This document shows, piece by piece, positions 1 through 5,406 of a stretch of 5,406 nt of DNA. Both the position numbers and the translations under genes were made by a program. Under the pieces are notes generated by a model. The model was not told the DNA's origin, did not search any database, and saw only the letters and a program-made list of their open reading frames with translations. Positions within the stretch are counted from its first letter, which is position 1, and each line of letters starts with the position of its first letter. Origin of the DNA: Bacteroidota bacterium (lineage in GTDB: Bacteria > Bacteroidota > Rhodothermia > Balneolales > HLUCCA01); assembly GCA_003448835.1 (NCBI GenBank), contig DLXM01000104.1:1-5406 (forward strand), read 5' to 3'.

Positions 1-497
1 ACGCGTTCCGGTTTCATAAAGTCCTCAACTGCAACACCTTCACGCAGAAATTCCGGATTTGAAACCACATCAAATTCTACTGATGTATTAGCCCGGATTT
101 TCTCTGATACTTTGTCAGCAGTTCCTACAGGTACTGTGCTTTTGTTCACGATAACCCGGTATGAAGTCATTATTTTGCCAATTTCGGAAGCGACATTAAG
201 CACAAATTGAAGATCCGCTTGTCCGTTTGCACCTGGTGGAGTTGGTAAACACAAGAAAATAATATCTGATTTATCAACGGCTTCTTTTAAATCGCTTGTG
301 AAATGTAAGCGACCTTCACGTACTGATCGGTCAAAAATGTTTTTTAATCCTGGTTCATATATAGGAAGGACACCATTTCTGAGGGCTTCCAATTTTTTGG
401 GATTGTTATCAACACAAATAACATCATTTCCGGTTTCAGCGAAACAAGTCCCAGTTACTAATCCAACATATCCGGTTCCAACAACACCAATTTTCAT
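1..497 (-). CDS. ugd: UDP-glucose 6-dehydrogenase, N-terminal part (cut by window edge)
   Basis: This enzyme oxidises UDP-glucose to UDP-glucuronate in two NAD-dependent steps in the cytoplasm and feeds capsule, exopolysaccharide or LPS sugar synthesis. The minus strand from an ATG at 497 reads MKIGVVGTGYVGL, a Rossmann GxGxxG loop (residues 7-12), then an acidic residue closing the second strand (CVDNN), which binds the NAD ribose. The YEPGL sequence typical of the UDP-glucose branch follows. STVPVGT (120-126) and NPEFLREG (147-154) are family hallmarks; T121 and E149 probably match the catalytic-site Thr and Glu of characterised homologues. About 165 residues are visible. The catalytic cysteine and the UDP-binding C-terminal half lie outside the window, so activity cannot be confirmed here. 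GDP-mannose or UDP-ManNAc dehydrogenase is less likely given the N-terminal sequence. The gene starts 12 nt after the greA stop, so it is probably cotranscribed with greA. No Shine-Dalgarno sequence is seen. Confidence 0.93.
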   Translation of the reverse strand, partial: MKIGVVGTGYVGLVTGTCFAETGNDVICVDNNPKKLEALRNGVLPIYEPGLKNIFDRSVREGRLHFTSDLKEAVDKSDIIFLCLPTPPGANGQADLQFVLNVASEIGKIMTSYRVIVNKSTVPVGTADKVSEKIRANTSVEFDVVSNPEFLREGVAVEDFMKPER

Positions 498-509
498 AAT
501 AATAGCTGC

Positions 510-980
510 TTAACGTTCAATATTTAATATTTCAAGTTCCAAAACCCCAGCAGGTACCTTCACTTGAACAACATCATTGATAATATTGCCCATTAAAGCA
601 GCACCAATTGGTGATTCAATTGAAATTTTACCGAGGTCAAAGTCTGCTTCTTGTGGTGAAACAAGAGTATATTTCATCTGCTTTGATGTCTTTTTATTTA
701 ACACCGTTACAGTCGAAAGCACTGTCACTTTAGATAGGTCTACATTTTTATCGTCTAAAACTCTGGCATGAGCCATAGCGTTTTCAAGTTCAGCAATACG
801 TTTTTCCATATAAGCCTGCTCTTCTTTGGCCGCTTCATACTCTGCGTTCTCGCTGAGATCTCCGTGGGAACGAGCTTCGTCTATTTTTGCTGCTATCTCT
901 CTTCTGCCGCGTGTTTTCAGGTCCCTTAACTCTTCATTTAACTTGTCGAAACCTTCTTGTGATAGGTAATTAATTTTCAC
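510..980 (-). CDS. greA: Transcription elongation factor GreA
   Basis: GreA enters the secondary channel of RNA polymerase and stimulates cleavage of the 3' end of backtracked RNA, rescuing stalled complexes. The 156-residue length matches the family. Residues 1 to about 75 form the antiparallel coiled coil, with the signature GDLSENAEY at 40-48. The two tip acidic residues, D41 and E44, fall at the same numbers as in E. coli GreA. Residues from about 80 to 156 form the FKBP-like C-terminal domain, including EADF, the SPIGAALMG segment and a closing run of beta-strand residues (LELEILNIER). The start is GTG at 980. It is chosen because it gives the family register and because the nearest upstream ATG (988-986) is in another frame and stops after three codons. 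ugd follows 12 nt downstream. The leader contains a terminator-like hairpin, described separately. Nothing in the protein is unusual. Confidence 0.97.
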   Translation of the reverse strand: MKINYLSQEGFDKLNEELRDLKTRGRREIAAKIDEARSHGDLSENAEYEAAKEEQAYMEKRIAELENAMAHARVLDDKNVDLSKVTVLSTVTVLNKKTSKQMKYTLVSPQEADFDLGKISIESPIGAALMGNIINDVVQVKVPAGVLELEILNIER

Positions 981-993
981 GTCAACATGGTTT

Positions 994-1118
994 AGTTCTG
1001 ATTAAAACAAAACGACGCCTTTTTTATAGCGCCGTTTGTTAGTAAAATTCTGTAAGTAAGAAATTCTTAAATTAATACATAAATATAAGCAAGATATACG
1101 TGATAATAAATCAGAACT
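994..1118. repeat. 10-bp inverted repeat ahead of both divergent genes
   Basis: AGTTCTGATT at 994-1003 is the exact reverse complement of AATCAGAACT at 1109-1118. The same sequence AATCAGAACT therefore lies 13 nt upstream of the greA start on the minus strand and 25 nt upstream of the methyltransferase start on the plus strand. It could be a paired binding site or a shared leader element. In AT-rich DNA of this length a 10-bp match also arises by chance now and then, so no function is assigned. Confidence 0.35.
1004..1040 (-). terminator. Terminator-like hairpin in the greA leader (possible attenuator)
   Basis: Read on the minus strand, AAACGGCGC (1037-1029) pairs with GCGTCGTTT (1018-1010) over nine pairs, one of them a G-U wobble, around a 10-nt A-rich loop. 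The stem runs straight into a T-rich stretch (TTTTGTTTT, 1012-1004), as in an intrinsic terminator. A further AAC/GTT pairing extends the base after a one-base bulge. On the plus strand the wobble becomes an A-C mismatch and no T tract follows, so the structure suits leftward transcription. It lies about 25-30 nt before the greA start with no gene between. It therefore cannot end an upstream leftward gene, and premature termination in the greA leader is the natural reading. Function is inferred only. Confidence 0.45.
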
Positions 1119-1143
1119 CAGTTATTTAATCTTAAGTCATATT

Positions 1144-1686
1144 GTGTCTAAAAAGCTCAACACCCGCTCTATTTATGAACGAAATCAATCCAGAACTACG
1201 CCCACTGGTTTCAGTGAAACTATTGTTTGGCTTCATAATATCCGAAGTATGCATAATATTGGATCTGTATTCCGTACATCGGATGCATTTGGCATCAAGG
1301 AAATTCTATTAAGTGGGTATACACCGGTCCCGCCACGACCTGAAATCAGCAAAACTGCTTTAGGAGCAGACCAGTCTGTGACTTGGAAATCATTTGTACA
1401 GATTGACGATGTACTAAATTATCTTAAAGGTCAGAACTATGAATTGGTTGGACTTGAACAAACTGATTCATCAATATTGATTAACAAGTTACCCATTCAA
1501 CATACATCCAGAATTTGTTTAATCTCAGGAAATGAGATAACCGGAATCGATGACCAGATTATTCCACAACTCGATTATGTAGTTGAAATCCCTCAATACG
1601 GGAAAAAACATTCATTAAATGTATCGGTAGCCACCGGAATAGCACTTTTCTCAATTCACGAACTCTTCAGGATACACGAAAGCTGA
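1144..1686 (+). CDS. Small TrmH/SpoU-family RNA 2'-O-methyltransferase
   Basis: This is a SPOUT-fold, S-adenosylmethionine-dependent enzyme predicted to methylate a ribose 2'-OH in tRNA or rRNA. All three SpoU motifs are visible in its 180 residues. Motif 1 is NIRSMHNIGSVFRTSDAFG (32-50) with the conserved N38 and R44. Motif 2 is LISGNEITGI with G129 and E131. Motif 3 is IPQYGKKHSLNVSVATGIA (149 onward) with S157 and N159; motifs 2 and 3 build the trefoil-knot cofactor site. The protein lacks the extra N-terminal L30e-like domain of RlmB-type enzymes and is close to a bare catalytic domain. The PPRPEISKTALGA segment (63-75) is common in family members that I associate with Bacteroidota. The start is GTG at 1144; no in-frame ATG lies in the 65 nt upstream, and no Shine-Dalgarno sequence is present. 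The RNA target cannot be told from sequence. metG follows after 76 nt on the same strand. Confidence 0.9.
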   Translation: MSKKLNTRSIYERNQSRTTPTGFSETIVWLHNIRSMHNIGSVFRTSDAFGIKEILLSGYTPVPPRPEISKTALGADQSVTWKSFVQIDDVLNYLKGQNYELVGLEQTDSSILINKLPIQHTSRICLISGNEITGIDDQIIPQLDYVVEIPQYGKKHSLNVSVATGIALFSIHELFRIHES

Positions 1687-1693
1687 TTATTCG

Positions 1694-1725
1694 TTTTCAT
1701 TTAGCCTTCCTTCGTGGTATTTTTG
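1694..1725 (+). promoter_or_regulatory. Possible Bacteroidota-type promoter for metG
   Basis: The octamer TATTTTTG at 1718-1725 fits the Bacteroidota -7 consensus TAnnTTTG exactly. A weak -33-like T-rich element (TTTTC, 1694-1698) sits about 19 nt upstream. Initiation a few bases downstream would leave a metG leader of roughly 30 nt. The -33 match is poor and the region is AT-rich, so this is tentative. If wrong, metG is probably transcribed from the methyltransferase promoter. Confidence 0.25.
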
Positions 1726-1762
1726 TGCAAATATTGCTAGTAAAACCTCATTTTGACTATTT

Positions 1763-3787
1763 ATGACGAAAAGAACCTTGGTTACCTCGGCTCTGCCTTA
1801 TGCAAACGGACCAATTCATCTGGGACATCTCGCTGGAGCGTATTTACCTGCCGATTTATTTGTGAGATATAAAAGACTTCTGGGTGAAGACATAATTTTT
1901 ATATGTGGTTCGGATGAACATGGGGTTCCAATTACAATCGCAGCCGAAAAAGAAGGTGTACAGCCTCAGGATATTGTAGATCGATATCACAATATGAATA
2001 AAGCTATTTTCGAAAAGGCTGGCATTTCATTCGATTATTATGGCAGAACTTCTTCACCTGTGCACCATCAAGTTTCTTCAGATATTTTCACAACTCTCAA
2101 CAATAAAGGAGTTTTTAAAAAGAAGACCGAAAAACAGTTATTTGATGCCGAAGCCGGAAAATTCCTTGCTGATCGCTATATCAAGGGCACTTGTCCAAAA
2201 TGTGGAAATCCGGATGCTTACGGGGATCAGTGCGAAAAATGTGGTACAAGCTTATCCCCTTCAGAATTGATCAATCCTAAAAGCATGTTAACAGGTTCTG
2301 AGCCAGTTTATAGAGAAACAGAACATTGGTATTTACCACTTGGTGATCTTCAGAACGATATTGAAAGATGGCTTGATACCAGAAAAAACTGGAAAAATAA
2401 TGTCATGGGACAATGTAAGAGTTGGCTCAAAGGTGGACTAACAGATCGTGCGGTTACACGTGATCTTACTTGGGGTGTACCTGTCCCGCTTGAAGAAGCA
2501 AAAGGTAAAGTACTGTACGTATGGTTTGATGCCCCAATCGGATATATCTCGGCAACAAAAGAATGGGCAGAACTACAAGGCAGACCTGATTTATGGAAGT
2601 CGTACTGGCAGGATTCAGAGTCCCGTCTGCTTCATTTCATCGGAAAAGATAACATAGTATTTCATTGTATCATGTTTCCAGCGATGCTAATGAAACATGG
2701 TGATTACATTTTACCTGATAATGTTCCGGCAAATGAATTTCTGAATCTTGAAGGACGAAAACTATCCACTTCAAGGGGTTGGGCCGTTTGGCTTCATGAA
2801 TATCTTGATGAATTTGACGCTGATAATTTGCGATATGTATTGGGAACAATTTTACCTGAAAACAAAGATTCAGATTTCTCATGGAAGGACTATCAACAAC
2901 GCGTTAATAGTGAATTAGCTGACATATTAGGTAATTTTGTGTTCAGAACACTAAGTTTTACAGATCGTTTTTTTGGAGGCAAAGTTCCTGAATTGGTAGA
3001 TCCAACTAAAGAAGATTTAACTGCATTAAATGAAATTGATCTGCATAAAAAATTGATTTCAGAGGCTTATGAGGATTTCAGATTTCGGGATGCCATTTCA
3101 TTGACTATGAATTTAGCTCGAACAGGTAACAAATATCTGACTGAGAGCGAACCCTGGAAAACCCGCAAAACTGATGAAGTCAGAGCCGGAAATTCAATCC
3201 ATGTTTGTCTTCAGATTGTAAGTGCCCTCAGCATTTTATTTGATCCGATTCTACCTACAAAAATGTCCCAACTCCGTAATCAGATTGGAATAAAAGTGGT
3301 AAACTGGTCTGATGTCAATCAAACAATGCTCTCAACCGGGACTGAAATACATCCCGGGGAAATTCTTTTTGTGAAAATTGAAGATGAGGTTATAGAAAAG
3401 CAGATTCAAAAATTGCATCAATCCGATACAACCAATAATTCTGTAGCAAAATATGAACCAATAGCAGCTGAAATCGAATTTGACCAGTTCATAAGTAATG
3501 ATTTACGAACCGGAGTAATTCTAAGTGCCGAAAACATACCAAAATCCAAGAAACTTCTTAAACTTCAGGTCGATATTGGATTCGAACACCGACAAATTTT
3601 GTCTGGAATTGCCGAATTTTTCAAACCTGAGGATATTATTGGTAAAAAAATAGTCATCGTTGCTAATTTAAAAGAACGAATGATGATGGGTATGCCTAGC
3701 CAGGGCATGATTTTAATGGCAAATAATCCTGATGGCTCACTTTCGTTTATTTCATCAGATGGAGAACCGGGTAGCCGAATCAGCTAA
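1763..3787 (+). CDS. metG: Methionyl-tRNA synthetase with C-terminal tRNA-binding domain
   Basis: This cytoplasmic class I synthetase charges tRNA-Met, including the initiator, with methionine using ATP. The 674-residue protein closely follows the E. coli MetG1 layout. The HIGH motif is HLGH (19-22). A CPKC/CEKC zinc knuckle in the connective insert uses C144, C147, C157 and C160. VWFDAPIGY with W254 is part of the methionine pocket. The KMSKS loop is KLSTS (333-337), so the usual fourth-position lysine is a threonine; I recall similar KxSTS forms in Bacteroidota MetRS. N391, R395 and W465 correspond to the E. coli CAU anticodon contacts N391, R395 and W461. Residues from about 570 to the end form a Trbp111-like tRNA-binding OB domain, with NLKER (635-639) and SQGM (646-649), joined by a polar linker. 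The start is ATG at 1763 without a Shine-Dalgarno sequence. The gene ends 6 nt before the debranching enzyme gene. Confidence 0.98.
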   Translation: MTKRTLVTSALPYANGPIHLGHLAGAYLPADLFVRYKRLLGEDIIFICGSDEHGVPITIAAEKEGVQPQDIVDRYHNMNKAIFEKAGISFDYYGRTSSPVHHQVSSDIFTTLNNKGVFKKKTEKQLFDAEAGKFLADRYIKGTCPKCGNPDAYGDQCEKCGTSLSPSELINPKSMLTGSEPVYRETEHWYLPLGDLQNDIERWLDTRKNWKNNVMGQCKSWLKGGLTDRAVTRDLTWGVPVPLEEAKGKVLYVWFDAPIGYISATKEWAELQGRPDLWKSYWQDSESRLLHFIGKDNIVFHCIMFPAMLMKHGDYILPDNVPANEFLNLEGRKLSTSRGWAVWLHEYLDEFDADNLRYVLGTILPENKDSDFSWKDYQQRVNSELADILGNFVFRTLSFTDRFFGGKVPELVDPTKEDLTALNEIDLHKKLISEAYEDFRFRDAISLTMNLARTGNKYLTESEPWKTRKTDEVRAGNSIHVCLQIVSALSILFDPILPTKMSQLRNQIGIKVVNWSDVNQTMLSTGTEIHPGEILFVKIEDEVIEKQIQKLHQSDTTNNSVAKYEPIAAEIEFDQFISNDLRTGVILSAENIPKSKKLLKLQVDIGFEHRQILSGIAEFFKPEDIIGKKIVIVANLKERMMMGMPSQGMILMANNPDGSLSFISSDGEPGSRIS

Positions 3788-3793
3788 CAGACT

Positions 3794-5406
3794 ATGCTCA
3801 AATTAAAATCTGCTGAATTAACCCAACTGGCGGAAAGCTACGGGGACTCCTATTTTGGTTGTACCCTGCTGGAAAACGCTACCATATTTCGGGTGTTTTG
3901 TCCACGTTCACCGAAGGTAGAACTGGTAGTATTTGATCACTATGATCAGGCTGAGGGTAGAAATTATCCTATGAAATTCCTCCATACCGGAGTCTGGGAA
4001 TTGAAACTACCGGTTAGTTTAGATGGTAAACTGTATGGATATCAGATAACTCCACCGAATGACGGATTACCATTCGAAGAAACAGATCAAGTTATTGCCG
4101 ATCCCTATTCAAAATGGGTGGTATGTCGAAATAATTATCAACAATCGCCAAAATCACTCATATTTAATATGCCGGCGTTTGATTGGGAGGATGATAATTT
4201 TGTTACACCCGGTGACCCTCGGGATCTGGTAATTTACGAGTCACATCTTCAGGATCTGGTCATGAACTCATCAAAATCCATTGATGAAAAGAGTTTGTAT
4301 AAAAAATTTCTGCTCCCGGAGTTTGAAGGTGGAATTCAATATTTGAAAAAACTACATGTCAATGCATTGGAATTGCTTCCAATTCAAAAGTTTGCGTACC
4401 ACGAGCCTCCATTTGACCAAAAAACTCCTGAAGGTGTGCATAATACCTGGAATAGATATTCAAAAAACTATTGGGGTTATATGACCTCCTTCTTTTTTAT
4501 GCCGGAATCCAGGTTTACTGAGGGAAACGGTCTTCAAATGAATCAAATTTATGGTGAATCAACCAGCGCTATTAACGAATTCAAATCAGTTGTAAAAGCA
4601 CTTCATAAAGCTGGAGTCGCGGTTATAATGGATGTGGTTTATAATCATGTTTCTCAATACGATTTGAATCCATTAAAATTTCTGGATCGAATGTACTATT
4701 TCCGACATGATTCAGACCATAATTATACTTCATATAGTGGATGTGGGAATGATTTTAAAACCGAATCTCCCCTGGCAAGACGTTTGATCATAGACTCTGT
4801 CCTATATTGGATGAAAGAATTTCATATTGATGGATTTCGTTTTGATCTGGCAAACATCATAGATCGTGAAACACTCATCCAAATCCGCCAGGAAGCGCGT
4901 AAAATCAATCCGAATGTGTTATTAATATCTGAGCCCTGGGGTGGTGGATATAATCCTACCGGATTTTCTGAAATTGGCTGGCCATCATGGAATGACCAGA
5001 TTCGCAATGGTATTAAAGGATCAGATCCGTTGCATGATGCAGGATTGATTTTTGGGAAGTGGCAATATGAAACTTCCAGGCTGTCGGTTGAAAATTTCAT
5101 CCGGGGAACATTAATCAATCAACCCAATGGGCGGTTTCACAGATCAACTCATAGTGTAAATTACCTGGAGAGTCATGACGGTTACACATTGGGGGATTTC
5201 ATTAGGCTGGTTTATAATCCGGAATTGAACCAGAAAAAAATTCTATCAAAGAATCAAATATCAACGTTAGAAGGTCCTGAGTTAAACGCGGCAAGATTAG
5301 CTGCTTTTATTTTAATGATTTCTCAGGGTATTACGATGATTCATGCCGGACAGGAATTTGCGCGTACGAAGTTGATTGTTGATTCTGATATTGATGACCC
5401 TGAATC
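3794..5406 (+). CDS. GH13 debranching enzyme, type I pullulanase-like (3' end outside window)
   Basis: This enzyme is predicted to hydrolyse alpha-1,6 branch linkages in glycogen, maltodextrin or pullulan. The ATG at 3794 opens a frame that stays open to the window end, giving 537 complete residues. No signal peptide is seen (MLKLKSAELTQLAES), so a cytoplasmic role in glycogen or maltodextrin breakdown is likely. Residues of about 18-110 resemble a CBM48 beta-sandwich (TIFRVFCPRSPKVELVVF). The (beta/alpha)8 barrel begins near YESHLQDL (148-155). All four GH13 regions are present: DVVYNH (280-285), DGFRFDLA with nucleophile D351, SEPWGGGY with acid/base E380, and ESHDGYT with stabiliser D462. 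The classical type I pullulanase signature YNWGYDP is replaced by NYWGYM (225-230), so pullulanase (pulA-type), isoamylase or GlgX-like specificity is not settled. The gene begins 6 nt after the metG stop, without a Shine-Dalgarno sequence, and is probably cotranscribed with metG. Confidence 0.9.
   Translation, partial: MLKLKSAELTQLAESYGDSYFGCTLLENATIFRVFCPRSPKVELVVFDHYDQAEGRNYPMKFLHTGVWELKLPVSLDGKLYGYQITPPNDGLPFEETDQVIADPYSKWVVCRNNYQQSPKSLIFNMPAFDWEDDNFVTPGDPRDLVIYESHLQDLVMNSSKSIDEKSLYKKFLLPEFEGGIQYLKKLHVNALELLPIQKFAYHEPPFDQKTPEGVHNTWNRYSKNYWGYMTSFFFMPESRFTEGNGLQMNQIYGESTSAINEFKSVVKALHKAGVAVIMDVVYNHVSQYDLNPLKFLDRMYYFRHDSDHNYTSYSGCGNDFKTESPLARRLIIDSVLYWMKEFHIDGFRFDLANIIDRETLIQIRQEARKINPNVLLISEPWGGGYNPTGFSEIGWPSWNDQIRNGIKGSDPLHDAGLIFGKWQYETSRLSVENFIRGTLINQPNGRFHRSTHSVNYLESHDGYTLGDFIRLVYNPELNQKKILSKNQISTLEGPELNAARLAAFILMISQGITMIHAGQEFARTKLIVDSDIDDPE

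Noticed and set aside
298..771. Plus-strand open frames across ugd and greA
   Set aside because: These are antisense shadows. The minus strand encodes strongly conserved Ugd and GreA motifs over the same bases.
1004..1040. The intergenic hairpin as a bidirectional terminator between converging genes
   Set aside because: The flanking genes diverge, so no transcript would need to end here, and on the plus strand the stem has an A-C mismatch and no T tract after it.
1687..1762. Possible T-box or other riboswitch ahead of metG
   Set aside because: The 76-nt gap is too short for a T-box, and no T-box sequence or strong terminator stem is visible. The only inverted repeat (GCAA/TTGC, 1727-1737) is four base pairs.
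2759..2773. MetG KMSKS loop is KLSTS, lacking the usual second lysine
   Set aside because: I recall KxSTS followed by SRxWAVW as common in Bacteroidota-type MetRS, and every other catalytic and anticodon-binding residue is present. It is a lineage feature, not a defect.
2040..2882. Short alternative frames on both strands inside metG
   Set aside because: metG is continuous with all synthetase motifs in register. The alternatives have no supporting motif.
4822..5118. Open frame of about 98 codons on the minus strand inside the debranching enzyme gene
   Set aside because: It is antisense to the GH13 catalytic core, whose conserved motifs set the real frame. Its translation shows no recognisable domain.

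Overview
The window is an ordinary chromosomal region from a low-to-moderate GC bacterium. The likeliest source is the Bacteroidota or a related FCB lineage such as the Balneola/Rhodothermus group. Three things point there: none of the five visible gene starts has a Shine-Dalgarno sequence, the methionyl-tRNA synthetase carries a KLSTS signature followed by the SRGWAVW-type sequence I associate with Bacteroidota enzymes, and a possible Bacteroidota-type -7 promoter element (TAnnTTTG) lies ahead of metG. This placement is an inference from family resemblance; no rRNA or marker search was possible.

Layout: two gene groups diverge from a 163-bp intergenic region (981-1143). Leftward on the minus strand lie greA (transcript cleavage factor, 510-980) and, 12 nt behind it, the start of ugd (UDP-glucose 6-dehydrogenase, cut by the window edge at base 1). 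Rightward on the plus strand lie a small SpoU/TrmH-family RNA 2'-O-methyltransferase (1144-1686), metG (methionyl-tRNA synthetase with a C-terminal tRNA-binding domain, 1763-3787) and, only 6 nt after metG, a GH13 glycogen/pullulan debranching enzyme (3794 to the window end, cut).

Functional themes are transcription (GreA), RNA modification and tRNA charging (TrmH-like protein, MetG) and carbohydrate metabolism (Ugd supplying UDP-glucuronate for surface polysaccharide, the debranching enzyme acting on glycogen or maltodextrin). The genes do not form a recognisable single pathway. All read as intact over the visible length, with their key motifs present. There is no mobile element, CRISPR array, tRNA or rRNA gene.

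I did not find convincing evidence of an undescribed system. The most notable non-coding signals are in the divergent intergenic region: a GC-rich hairpin with a U-rich tail in the greA leader, which resembles an attenuator, and a 10-bp inverted repeat that places the same sequence ahead of both divergent genes.
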